A stretch of DNA of 64,000 nt, from positions 372,001 through 436,000 of the forward strand of contig CAVQUX010000014.1 of NCBI GenBank assembly GCA_963716925.1, read 5' to 3'. The stretch comes from DAISKN01 sp963716925. Lineage in GTDB: Bacteria > Acidobacteriota > Vicinamibacteria > Marinacidobacterales > SMYC01. Position numbers and translations under genes: made by a program. Below are positions 1 to 8,345 of this stretch, in pieces (the first letter of the stretch is position 1; each line of letters opens with the position of its first letter). The notes under the pieces are model-generated. The model ran no database searches. It was given only the letters and a program-made list of their open reading frames with translations, and was not told where the DNA came from.

Positions 1-1152
1 GAGCGATCCGACGAGAGCGTCGAGCCCGAGAGCCTTCGCTCCGCCGCGGGTCGCCATCCGGAAGACTTCCCTCGCGGGCATCACCGTGGGGTCGGAGCGG
101 ACGAGCTTGTGGACCTTGGCGGCGGTGTCCATCTCCTCGAAGAGGTCGAGGTTGTTGTTGCTCGCGGGGCCGTCGGTTCCGAGGCCCACCGTCACTCCGG
201 CGGCGAGGAGATCGGGCACCCGCGCGAGACCCGATGCGCCCTTCATGTTGCTCTCGGGATTATGAGAAACCGCGACTCCCCGCTTCGCGAGAAGCGCTAT
301 GTCGGTGTCGGTCAGGGTGATGGCGTGATGGAGGATCATCCCCGGCCCGAGGAGGTTCCTCTCTTCGAGAAGCGTCGCCGCCGTCTCCCCGTACTTCGCT
401 CGCACCGCCACGTCCTCCTCCGCCGCCTCATGGGCGTGGAGCTGGAAGGGAACTTGGTAGCGGCGGGAGAGCTCCCGCGCTTTCGCCACCACCTCGAGAT
501 CGGTGGTGTAGAGCGCGTGCGGGGCGACGGAAGGAACGATGCGCGGATGATCCCTCCACTTGAGGATGAGCGCCTCGGTCGCCCGCAGCGCATCTTCCGG
601 AGTCTCGAAGTCGGGCGCCTTGAACCCGATGATGGTCTGACCGAGAACTGCGCGGAGACCCGCCTCGTCGACCGCCTTCGCGATCGACTCCTCGAAGTAG
701 TACATGTCGATGAACGTCGTGGTGCCGCTCCGCGCCATCTCGATCGCGGAAAGGAGCGTTCCCCAGTAGCTGAACTCCTCGTCGACGTTTCTCGCCTCGG
801 CGGGAAAGATGAAGTCGTTCAGCCACTCCATGAGCTTCATGTCGTCCGCGATGCCGCGGAGGAGCGACATGGGGACGTGGCCGTGGGAGTTGACGAGGCC
901 GGGAATGACGAGCATACCCGTGGCATCGAGCGTTTCCTCCGCCTGCGGAAAGAGCGCTCCGCGGTCGAGCACGGAAACGATTCGATTTCCCTCGACCGCG
1001 ACGGCGCCTCCCTCGACCACGCGGTACTCGTCGTCCATGGTGACCACGGTGCCCCCGGCGATCAGGAGGTCCACGCGTCCTTGCCCGAACGCCGAAGTCC
1101 CGACAAAGAGCATCGCGGCGAGCGTGTTACACTCGGCTCGTTTCGCGCCCAT
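1..1152 (-). CDS. Amidohydrolase of the SAH/MTA deaminase (MtaD/SsnA-like) family, C-terminus cut by window edge
   Basis: Metal-dependent cyclic amidohydrolase, most like the S-adenosylhomocysteine/5'-methylthioadenosine/guanine deaminase group. The reverse strand reads open for 384 codons to base 1. After an N-terminal beta strand (LLIAGGTVVTMDDE) come the first metal site in GLVNSHGHVPM, then HAHEA, a histidine in LHHAITL, and GTDGPASNNN, which carries the last catalytic Asp; this order fits the family. The ATG at 1152 gives a short hydrophobic leader (LAAMLFVGTSAFGQ), so export is possible; an ATG at 1113 would remove most of it. The start codon overlaps the ATG of the divergent gene (CATG at 1150-1153). 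The true substrate cannot be read from sequence. Confidence 0.85.
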   Translation of the reverse strand, partial: MGAKRAECNTLAAMLFVGTSAFGQGRVDLLIAGGTVVTMDDEYRVVEGGAVAVEGNRIVSVLDRGALFPQAEETLDATGMLVIPGLVNSHGHVPMSLLRGIADDMKLMEWLNDFIFPAEARNVDEEFSYWGTLLSAIEMARSGTTTFIDMYYFEESIAKAVDEAGLRAVLGQTIIGFKAPDFETPEDALRATEALILKWRDHPRIVPSVAPHALYTTDLEVVAKARELSRRYQVPFQLHAHEAAEEDVAVRAKYGETAATLLEERNLLGPGMILHHAITLTDTDIALLAKRGVAVSHNPESNMKGASGLARVPDLLAAGVTVGLGTDGPASNNNLDLFEEMDTAAKVHKLVRSDPTVMPAREVFRMATRGGAKALGLDALVGSL

Positions 1153-2960
1153 GAGCTTCCTCCTCTTCGCTTTCTCGCTCGCGCTCCAGGCCGCCCCCGG
1201 GGAGCGGGCCACCGCGCCCGTCTTCCGCGGCCAGGGAGACGGCAGGATCGTTCTCCTCGAAGTGCCGGAGAACGTATCCCTCGAGTTCTTCGTTGTCCAG
1301 TGCAGCCGCGCCGATGCGCCCGATGGGCAAGCGGCGGTCTTCGCCGTCTACCGCTCGGGAGAGCGGGGAAGCCCGAGCGAGGCTCGTGCGGGAGAGAGCT
1401 ATCGGGACGAGAAATCCCGGGTGGCTTTTCGAATCGAGGCGGGAGCCACTCCCTTCGCTCCCGGCGACACGTTCAGCTTCGTCACCTTCGAGGACCTATC
1501 CCGGATCGACGAGCTCCTCGAGCGCTGGATCGATCAGTACGTGAAATGGATCATCTCTCGGGAGGAGCGAGCGCGGTTCGAATCGTTGAGCGAGCCCGCG
1601 GAGAAGCTCGGGTTCATCGAATCCTTCTGGCTCCGCCGGGACCCCACTCCGGAAACGCCTCTGAACGAAGCCCGCGAGGAGCACGCCCGCAGGTTCGCCT
1701 ACGCTCTCCAGAATTTCGGCGCGGGGACGCCGGGTTGGGCCACGGATCGAGGGCAAGATCTATATCCTCCTCGGCGCACCGCACACGATCGAGCGCAATC
1801 CCGCGGGCCGCACCGCTTTCGAGCGCCCTTCCGAGGTCTGGACCTACAACAACGCCCAGAACCCGAGGCTTCCGGCGACGATGGACATCGCGTTCGTCGA
1901 CTTCACGGCGACCGGGCGATTCGAGATCGTCTCCTCTTCGAACCTCGACGTGGTCGCTCCGCTCCGGACCAACCTCGGGTACGCCATGAGCGAGCTCGAG
2001 GCCATCGGGCTCATGCGGTCGGGAGGCACGCTCATGGATCAGACCACCGGCATGAGGAGCGAGATCAACCCCACCGGGCTCGCCGTCGAATCGTTCGACC
2101 TCGAGCGCGACCTCCTCGAGATTGCCAAGGTTCCCCAGCTCACGCTCGGCGGCCTGCGGGCGGTGACGGAGGCGAGCGCGCGCTTTCCAACCATCCCGGT
2201 CCTCGCCGAAGCTTCCGTGTTCCTCGCCGGCTCCGACTCGGCCAGAGTGCCTGTGACTCTATCCATCCCCTACGCGCGGCTGACCCCCGAGCCCTTCGAG
2301 GACCGCTACCGATATCAAGTGGACCTGGTGGTCCAGTTCCAGGTGAACGGGGTCGCCAAATCGCTCGAGGACCGAATCGAAGTGACCCTCGAAAAGGACG
2401 CCATCGAGGAGTACCGGCGAAGCGAGCTCCTCTACGATGCCTCGATCCTGCTCCCCCCCGGCGAGTACGAGCTCGTGGCTACCGTCCGCGATAACCCGAG
2501 CGGCGCCGTCGGACAGGCGAGTGCGAAGGTCTCCGTCCCGACGCCTTCGAGCGGAAGACTCACGCTCTCCAGCCTCCTTGTCGCTAGCGCCGCCGTCGAG
2601 GCTCCGGCTTCGGGAGAAGCCGCGACCGCCCCTTTCCAGTTCGGCGACGTTCGCCTGGTCCCGAACCTGTCGAAGAGCTTTCTTTCGGGACGAACGCTGA
2701 CCGCGTACCTCGAGGCCTATGGGCTCACGGAAGGCGCGCGCCTCCGCGTGGATTTCTTTCTGATCAAGGAGGGGCGGCTTTTCTCCAAGGTGGCGCCCTC
2801 GTACCACCGGCCGGGCGGAGGGGGTGTCGTGTCCGTTCGGAGCGAGATCTCGCTGAAAAGCTTCCTCCCCGGTGACTACGTCCTGCGGGCTCGTATCACC
2901 GACGAGACCACCGGCGAAGTCGCGGAACGGGAGAGCCCCTTCAGCATCCGAGTCCGCTAG
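1151..2960 (+). CDS. GWxTD domain-containing secreted protein, interrupted by a frameshift near 1752
   Basis: Starts MSFLLFAFSLALQAAPG, a Sec signal peptide, and continues through a GWATDRGKIYILLG segment, the signature of the GWxTD domain found in Acidobacteriota-like genomes; its function is unknown. Coding moves from one frame (to about 1752) into another (from about 1753 to 2960). Removing one G from the GGG at 1751-1753 joins GWATDRG to KIYILLGAPHTIERN without loss. The C-terminal half (about residues 200-600) looks like beta-sandwich repeats with FN3-like character. The single-base defect in an otherwise well-kept gene suggests a sequencing error or a very recent mutation. Divergent from the amidohydrolase with overlapping start codons. 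Confidence 0.8.
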
Positions 2961-2971
2961 ATCCCCCTCCC

Positions 2972-3034
2972 AAAGTGGTACCAGGGTGGAGCCACATACT
3001 GGATCTTTCTCGGATACCACTTTGCCGCTAAACT
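2972..3034 (+). promoter_or_regulatory. Probable MocR-type operator and promoter of the PNPOx-like operon
   Basis: AAAGTGGTACC (2972-2982) and the inverted copy GGATACCACTTT (3012-3023) are arms of an imperfect inverted repeat about 40 bp apart centre to centre, i.e. four helical turns. A -10-like TAAACT (3029-3034) lies directly after the second arm and 7 nt before the start codon, so a bound regulator would cover the promoter. AAAGTGG-type half-sites are known for PdxR/MocR regulators, and a MocR gene sits three genes downstream. Confidence 0.6.
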
Positions 3035-3041
3035 ACAGGGC

Positions 3042-3707
3042 ATGGGTGAAACAACCTTTCCGCGCACCGAGCGATCCACGATCCGCAGGCTCCCCAAACG
3101 AGGCTCCTATGACAAGGACGCCGTGTACGCCATTCTCGACCAGGCAATCGTCTGCCACGTCGGCCTGACGACGGAGAACGGACCCGTGGTAATTCCCATG
3201 GGCTACGCGCGCCGGGGCGACGAGCTCATCCTTCACGGCTCGGCTCGCAGCCGACTCCTCGAGGAGATGGCTCGGGGGGCGCAGGTCTGCGTCACCGTGA
3301 CTCTCGTCGATGGACTCGTCCTCGCCCGTTCCACCTTCCACCATTCGATCAACTACCGCTCGGTGGTCCTCTACGGGAGACCGATCGGCATCGACGATCC
3401 GGTCGAGAAGGCGAAAGCGCTCGAGGCGGTCGTGGAGCATCTCGTTCCGGGAAGAAGCCGCGACGCTCGGGCGGCCGACGAGGGAGAGCTTCTCGCGACC
3501 CGCGTGGTGCGGCTTCCGATCGCAGAGGCGTCGGCGAAGATCCGCGTCGGGCCGCCGGTCGACGAGACGAGGGACCTCGAGCTCGATATCTGGGCGGGAG
3601 TTCTCCCCTTCGACAGGCGTCCCGGCGAGCCGCTCCGGGACGAGCACACCAAGCAAGGCATTCCCGTTCCCGACTACGTCAAAAACTATCCGGAGGGTCG
3701 AACATGA
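3042..3707 (+). CDS. Pyridoxamine 5'-phosphate oxidase-like FMN-binding protein
   Basis: 221-residue split-barrel flavin-binding protein of the pyridox_ox_2/NimA-like type. Visible family features are the N-terminal LPKRGSYD segment, the VYAILDQAIVCHVGL strand, VIPMGYAR, and the STFHHSINYRSVVLYG region that usually borders the FMN phosphate. It is unlikely to be classical PdxH and may be a flavin- or haem-linked reductase. First gene of a run with DinB, MocR and GNAT genes. It overlaps the next start by 4 nt (ATGA), and its ATG lies 7 nt after a -10 box, so its mRNA may be leaderless. The MocR neighbour implies a vitamin B6 or amino-acid signal controls it. Confidence 0.8.
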   Translation: MGETTFPRTERSTIRRLPKRGSYDKDAVYAILDQAIVCHVGLTTENGPVVIPMGYARRGDELILHGSARSRLLEEMARGAQVCVTVTLVDGLVLARSTFHHSINYRSVVLYGRPIGIDDPVEKAKALEAVVEHLVPGRSRDARAADEGELLATRVVRLPIAEASAKIRVGPPVDETRDLELDIWAGVLPFDRRPGEPLRDEHTKQGIPVPDYVKNYPEGRT

Positions 3708-4222
3708 CAGGAGAGTCGCCGCACGTCCGGTGTCTGAAAGACACGGTAGGAACGCTCCAGAACCTCGTCGCTCTCACCAGTCCCGAGAAGCTTCTCGTCA
3801 AACCCGCTCCGGATCGCTGGTCGATCTGCGAGGTGCTGAACCACCTGACGGACGTCGAGAATCTCGCCGTCGGTCTTCGGGCGAAGCGCGTCGTCGAAGA
3901 AGACCTACCGCTCTTCCTCGATTACGATCAGGCCGGCCGCTACGCCGCGGGGGCCTTCGCCAACGATGACGGCGAGCGAGCCCTCGAGCGTTTTCGCGAA
4001 GCGAGGAAGAAGTCGCTCGCCTGGGTCGAGAAGATGAAGCCGTCCGACTGGAAGCGCAAAGGAACGCATCCCGCCGTGGGCGAGGTCGATCTCACCCAGC
4101 TCATGAGCCTCTGGGCGTTCCACGATCTCAGCCACATCCGACAGGTGACGGAACTGGTGAAAGCTCTCTCCTTCTGGGACGGCATCGGATCGCTCCAGGT
4201 CTACTACAGCGTTCGGCCCTGA
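3704..4222 (+). CDS. DinB/YfiT-like four-helix metalloenzyme-fold protein
   Basis: 172 residues with the DinB-superfamily pattern: a long helix, then WSICEVLNHLTDVE with the first metal His, an internal helical hairpin, and a C-terminal WAFHDLSHIRQV motif giving two more His ligands. The family includes thiol-dependent S-transferases and many proteins of unknown role. No signal peptide, so cytoplasmic. Its start overlaps the PNPOx-like stop and it ends 5 nt before the MocR gene, so all three are probably co-transcribed. The substrate is not predictable. Confidence 0.8.
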   Translation: MTGESPHVRCLKDTVGTLQNLVALTSPEKLLVKPAPDRWSICEVLNHLTDVENLAVGLRAKRVVEEDLPLFLDYDQAGRYAAGAFANDDGERALERFREARKKSLAWVEKMKPSDWKRKGTHPAVGEVDLTQLMSLWAFHDLSHIRQVTELVKALSFWDGIGSLQVYYSVRP

Positions 4223-4227
4223 TCGCC

Positions 4228-5661
4228 GTGCTCGTTCGGCTCTCCGAGGAAGCTCCTCTTCACCTGCAGATTTATCGCGCCTTCCGGGAAGCCATCCTCT
4301 CGGGAGAGATGGCGCCGGGAAGCCGCTTGCCTTCGAGCCGCGTCGAGGCGAGAACGCTCGGCGTCTCTCGAAACGTGGTGCTCCAGGCCTACGGGCAGCT
4401 CGAAGCGGAGGGTTACATCGGGGGCACTCGAGGCTCGGGCACGTACGTCTCTCCGGAGATTCCGGACAAGCCGCTACCGCCGAAGGCTTCCGAGGGGGCG
4501 CCGACCCGGAGGGCCGCTTCGATACGACTCTCGGGATATGCGCAGCGGACTTCGGTCGCGATGTCAGTCGGGCGGCAGCGCCGGCTTCCCTACGACTTCG
4601 CCTATGGTTTTTCCCGACCCGACCCGAGGACGATCCGGAGCTGGCAAAGCGCGCTCCGTCGGGCGACGGAGACGCTCTCGCTCGACTACGGACCCCCCGA
4701 GGGCGACGAAGAGCTCCGGGAGGCCATCGCGCACTACCTGTTTCGCAATCGCGCGGTTCGCACCACGGCGGAGGACGTGATCGTGGTGAGCGGGTCGCAG
4801 CAGGGTCTGAGCCTCGCCTCGCGGGTGCTCCTGGAGCCGGGCGATTCGGTCCTCGTCGAGGATCCCTGCTACCAGGGAGCGCGCCAGATCTTCCGCTCCG
4901 ACGGGCTCGAGCTCGTCCCCTGTCCGGTGGGAGCCGAAGGCCTCGAGTGGCCGAAAGAAAGCGGCGCCAAAGCGGTGTACGTCACGCCCTCGCATCAGTT
5001 CCCGACCGGAGTCACCCTGCCGCTCGCCCGCAGGCTCAAGCTCCTCTCCTGGGCGAAGGAGAACAACGCCGTCATCCTCGAGGACGACTATGACAGTGAG
5101 TATCGCTACGAGGGTCGTCCCCTCGAATCCATCCAGGGACTCGACGGAAACAGCCGCGTCGTCTACCTGGGAACGTTCTCCAAGGTATTGTTCCCCGCGA
5201 TCCGCGTCGGATACCTGGCGCTTCCGCGGGAGCTCGTTCCGCAGTTCACCCGCGCGAAGTGGCTCACCGACCGCCAGGCGTCCCTCCTGGAGCAGCGCGC
5301 CGCGGCCGAGCTCCTCCGCTCGGGGGAGTTCGACCAGCATCTGAGGCGCGCCCGGGTCCGGAACCAGGCGCGCCGGGAGGCGCTCCTCGAAGCGCTCCAG
5401 GGCCGCCTTTCCGAGCCGTTCGAGATCTCCGGCGCGAACGCCGGGATCCACGTGGTGGTCTGGTTTCCCGGGAGGACGACGACGGAGCTCGATTCCTGGA
5501 TCGCCGCTGCGGAAAAAGTCGGCGTCGGGCTCTATTCGGTCGCTCCCTACTTCCTCTCCGCGTCGAACCGCTCCGGGCTTCTCTTTGGATACGGCAACCT
5601 CGAGGAGGCGGAGATCCGGGAAGGAATCCGGCGCTTCGCCCTGCTCCTCCCGAAGCGATGA
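4228..5661 (+). CDS. MocR family transcriptional regulator (GntR wHTH fused to class I aminotransferase fold)
   Basis: 477 residues. Residues 1-75 are a GntR winged helix (LHLQIYRAFREAILSGEM, LGVSRNVVLQAYGQLEAEGY, GSGTYV). Residues about 115-470 are a fold-type I PLP aminotransferase domain, with the Schiff-base lysine at about 319 in GTFSK and the PLP-binding Asp in DDYDSEY. MocR proteins sense PLP or amino acids and activate or repress nearby genes. The start is GTG at 4228, 5 nt after the DinB stop. The AAAGTGG half-sites upstream of the operon are its likely target. It ends in an ATGA overlap with the GNAT gene. Confidence 0.9.
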   Translation: MLVRLSEEAPLHLQIYRAFREAILSGEMAPGSRLPSSRVEARTLGVSRNVVLQAYGQLEAEGYIGGTRGSGTYVSPEIPDKPLPPKASEGAPTRRAASIRLSGYAQRTSVAMSVGRQRRLPYDFAYGFSRPDPRTIRSWQSALRRATETLSLDYGPPEGDEELREAIAHYLFRNRAVRTTAEDVIVVSGSQQGLSLASRVLLEPGDSVLVEDPCYQGARQIFRSDGLELVPCPVGAEGLEWPKESGAKAVYVTPSHQFPTGVTLPLARRLKLLSWAKENNAVILEDDYDSEYRYEGRPLESIQGLDGNSRVVYLGTFSKVLFPAIRVGYLALPRELVPQFTRAKWLTDRQASLLEQRAAAELLRSGEFDQHLRRARVRNQARREALLEALQGRLSEPFEISGANAGIHVVVWFPGRTTTELDSWIAAAEKVGVGLYSVAPYFLSASNRSGLLFGYGNLEEAEIREGIRRFALLLPKR

Positions 5662-6224
5662 AGTCCTTCGAAGCCCATCCGCTGACGCCCGAGCGCTTTC
5701 GCGACTTCGAAACGCTCTTCGGCGCGAAGGGGGCCTGCGGCGGCTGCTGGTGCATGTTTCCGCGGCTCCGTCGCTCCGAGTACGAGCGGCTGAAGGGCGA
5801 GGGGAATCGCCGGGCCCTGAAGAAGCACGTCGACTCGGGGCGGATTCCCGGCATTCTCGGCTACGCGGAGGGACAGCCCGTCGCCTGGTGCTCGGTCGAG
5901 CCGCGGGAGCTCATCGGGAGCCTCGCGCGCTCTCGCATCCTGGCCCCGGTGGACGACGAGCCCGTATGGTCCATCGTCTGCCTGTTCCTGGCGAAGAGCC
6001 ACCGGGGGCGAGGACTCTCGACGAAGATGATCGAAGCCGCGGTGAGGTATGCGAAAGCGAACGGTGCTTCTATCGTCGAAGCCTATCCCGTCGAGCCGAA
6101 GAAGACGCCCATGCCCGCGGTCTTCGCTTATCCGGGAATCGCCTCCGCGTACCTGGCCGCCGGGTTCCGCGAGGTGGCCCGCCGCTCGGAGACGCGGCCC
6201 ATCATGAGGCGGCCGGTTTCGTAG
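5658..6224 (+). CDS. GNAT family N-acetyltransferase
   Basis: 188 residues from the ATG that overlaps the MocR stop (ATGA at 5658-5661), which argues for translational coupling. The acetyl-CoA pyrophosphate loop is SHRGRGLSTKM (motif A, Q/RxxGxG/A type), followed by the helix MIEAAVRYAKANG and a C-terminal FAYPGIASAYLAAGF segment. An N-terminal GACGGCWCMF motif is typical of a GNAT subgroup annotated only as a generic acetyltransferase. It overlaps the ribokinase gene tail to tail by 23 bp. Confidence 0.85.
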   Translation: MKSFEAHPLTPERFRDFETLFGAKGACGGCWCMFPRLRRSEYERLKGEGNRRALKKHVDSGRIPGILGYAEGQPVAWCSVEPRELIGSLARSRILAPVDDEPVWSIVCLFLAKSHRGRGLSTKMIEAAVRYAKANGASIVEAYPVEPKKTPMPAVFAYPGIASAYLAAGFREVARRSETRPIMRRPVS

Positions 6225-7167
6225 TCTCTTCGCGCCAGGCGCGCCAAGCGAGATTGAATCTCTTCCGGCTGACGAAGGACTTCTGCGTCCCCACGGAAGT
6301 CGTCGAGAGCGCCGCGTAGACGTTGGCCCGCTCGACCGCCTCGATCTCCGAGACTCCCTCTCCGAGGAAAGCGGCGAAGCTCCCGATGAAGGCATCGCCG
6401 GCGCCGGTGGTGTCCACGGTCTCGACCTTCGAAGCCGGCAGGTGCTGCGCGCCCTCGGCTCCGGCGAGGATGGCCCCCCGCTCCCCGAGCGTGAGCACCA
6501 CCCGCGGAAAGCCGCGGGCCACGAGCTCGCGCGCCGATTCCTGAGCATCTCCGATGGTGGTGACCGATTTCAGCGATATCGCCTCGGCCTCGATCTCGTT
6601 GGGGATCAAGTACGTCACTCCCGAAAGCTGCTCCAGGCTCAACGGCGCGGCGGGCGCAGGGTTGAGGATGACACGAAGGTCGTTCTTTCGAGCGAAACGG
6701 ATCGTGTAGTACACGGTCTCGAGAGGGATCTCGAGCTGAAGCACCACGAGGTCGGCGCGTTTCAAGAGAGGCGCCGCTTTCTCCACCGCCTTGGGAGTGA
6801 GGGAGTCGTTCGCTCCCTTGACGACCAGGATACGGTTCTGACCGCTCGGCTCGACGAAGATCGGGGCTACCCCGCTCCCCACGCCCTTCACGGTCTTCAC
6901 CTCGCGCGTGCCGACGCCGCGGGCCTCGAGGTTCTCGATCGTCGCCGGCCCGAACAGGTCGTCCCCCACCCGGGCAACCATGTGCACCCGGGCTCCGCAG
7001 AGCGCCGCGGCGACCGCCTGGTTCGCGCCCTTTCCTCCGAAGCCGAGATCGAATCTGCTTCCGAACAACGTTTCTCCCGCGTGCGGCATCCGGTCGGTGA
7101 ACGTCGTGAGATCGACGTTGGCGCTGCCAACGACGACGATGCGGGCCCTCTTCTTCTTTCGCGCCAT
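6202..7167 (-). CDS. rbsK: Ribokinase / PfkB-family sugar kinase
   Basis: 321 residues. The N-terminal VVGSANVDLTTF begins a PfkB fold, GGKGANQA is the ribose-contacting signature 1, NPAPAAPL follows, and DTTGAGDAFIG is signature 2 with the catalytic base Asp and the anion hole. It phosphorylates ribose to ribose-5-phosphate. It lies 2 nt downstream of a nucleoside hydrolase on the same strand, which fits use of ribose released from nucleosides. The C-terminal tail (RKRFNLAWRAWREE) is longer than usual. PfkB members differ in substrate, so the ribose assignment rests partly on context. Confidence 0.85.
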   Translation of the reverse strand: MARKKKRARIVVVGSANVDLTTFTDRMPHAGETLFGSRFDLGFGGKGANQAVAAALCGARVHMVARVGDDLFGPATIENLEARGVGTREVKTVKGVGSGVAPIFVEPSGQNRILVVKGANDSLTPKAVEKAAPLLKRADLVVLQLEIPLETVYYTIRFARKNDLRVILNPAPAAPLSLEQLSGVTYLIPNEIEAEAISLKSVTTIGDAQESARELVARGFPRVVLTLGERGAILAGAEGAQHLPASKVETVDTTGAGDAFIGSFAAFLGEGVSEIEAVERANVYAALSTTSVGTQKSFVSRKRFNLAWRAWREETTKPAAS

Positions 7168-7169
7168 GA

Positions 7170-8213
7170 CTACCTCGTGAGGCGGTCCAGGAGCAGCTCG
7201 AGGAAGCGCGCGGAGTCGACCACGACGGGAACGCGAGCGTTCGGCTGGACCTTGGGAAAGGACGTGATGCGGTAGTGATCTCCGGCGTCCTCCACCGCTT
7301 CCAGGAGGAGGTGGCGGTTGGCGACGGTTTCTCCATAGGTGAGCGCCCCCTTGGTCTCGACCTGGATGTGCATGGGCCGGAGGTCGGTCGCGATCGAAAG
7401 ATCGATGGCGAGCCCGACGGCGAGGGGGTCGTGCAGGTCCGCGCCTTCCATGAAGCCCAGGCGCTCGGAGAAAGCGATGTAGAAATCGCCGAGCTCGGCG
7501 GCGTAGCGGGCGACCTCCGAGCCGGCGGCTCTCAGGCGTTCGAGGTCCTTCCGGGTGAGGCGCGCCTGTGCCGTCGCTCCGAGATCGACCATCACGATGG
7601 GGATGCCGGACTCGAAGACGATTTTCGCCGCCTCGGGGTCGTTATAGATGTTGGCCTCCGCCGCCGGGCTCGCGTTCCCGCCAGCGATCGAGCCCCCCAT
7701 GAGCACGATCTCCGGAATCTGCGATCGGATCTCGGGCGCCTTCAGGAACGCGAGAGCGATGTTCGTCAGCGGACCGACGGGGACGAGGGTGATCTCGCCC
7801 GGGTTTTCGCTCACGACGTCGATGATGACGTCGACCGCGTGACGCGGGTCGAGCTTCTTCGTCGGCGCGGGAAGCTTCTTTCCCCCCAGTCCGTCCTCTC
7901 CGTGAACGGCTTCGGCGGTGATCAGCTTCCTCTGGAGGGGATACTTCGCGCCCTTGGCGACGACGAGGTCGGCTCGGCCCGCGAGCTCCACGAGCTTCAA
8001 GGCGTTCTCGGCGCCGAGGTCGACGATCACGTTTCCCGAGACGACGGTAATGGCCTCGATACGAAGCTCTTCTGACCGCATCGCCAGCAGCATCGCGAGC
8101 GCGTCGTCGATGCCGGGGTCGACGTCGAGGAGGATGCGCCGCGGGCGCTCCGGTGTGGGAGGCGGAGTCTGGGGACCGAGCGACAGAGCGAAAAGCAGCG
8201 TGAGGGTGGACAT
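7170..8213 (-). CDS. Inosine-uridine type nucleoside hydrolase with signal peptide
   Basis: 347 residues. A short Sec-like leader (MSTLTLLFALSLGPQ) precedes the calcium-binding signature DVDPGIDDALA of the IunH family; other hallmarks are VPVGPLTNIALAF, MGGSIAGGNASP and the active-site EANIYNDPEA. It hydrolyses nucleosides to base and ribose, probably in the periplasm. It is transcribed into rbsK. A -10-like TACATT sits 10 nt before the ATG. The protein differs clearly from the second nucleoside hydrolase at 8346-9284, so the two probably act in different compartments. Confidence 0.88.
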   Translation of the reverse strand: MSTLTLLFALSLGPQTPPPTPERPRRILLDVDPGIDDALAMLLAMRSEELRIEAITVVSGNVIVDLGAENALKLVELAGRADLVVAKGAKYPLQRKLITAEAVHGEDGLGGKKLPAPTKKLDPRHAVDVIIDVVSENPGEITLVPVGPLTNIALAFLKAPEIRSQIPEIVLMGGSIAGGNASPAAEANIYNDPEAAKIVFESGIPIVMVDLGATAQARLTRKDLERLRAAGSEVARYAAELGDFYIAFSERLGFMEGADLHDPLAVGLAIDLSIATDLRPMHIQVETKGALTYGETVANRHLLLEAVEDAGDHYRITSFPKVQPNARVPVVVDSARFLELLLDRLTR

Positions 8214-8223
8214 GAAGCGAGGG

Positions 8224-8229
8224 AATGTA
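8224..8229 (-). promoter_or_regulatory. -10-like TACATT upstream of the 8213 nucleoside hydrolase
   Basis: TAnnnT hexamer 10 nt before the start codon, leaving no room for a ribosome-binding site if transcription begins about 7 nt downstream. No good -35 is visible. Confidence 0.4.
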
Positions 8230-8330
8230 ACACAGGGAATTCAGCCGGGCCATTGACAGTCCCGGCGCCGGTACGCTCGTCCTTCGACGAGGCGGTTATC
8301 GTCACGGCGGCTTCTCCCGTAGTCGTAGGG

Positions 8331-8336
8331 TAAACT
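8331..8336 (+). promoter_or_regulatory. -10-like TAAACT upstream of the 8346 nucleoside hydrolase
   Basis: TAAACT ends 9 nt before the ATG at 8346. This is the same hexamer and nearly the same spacing as at 3029, consistent with a leaderless mRNA. Confidence 0.45.
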
Positions 8337-8345
8337 GACAAACCG

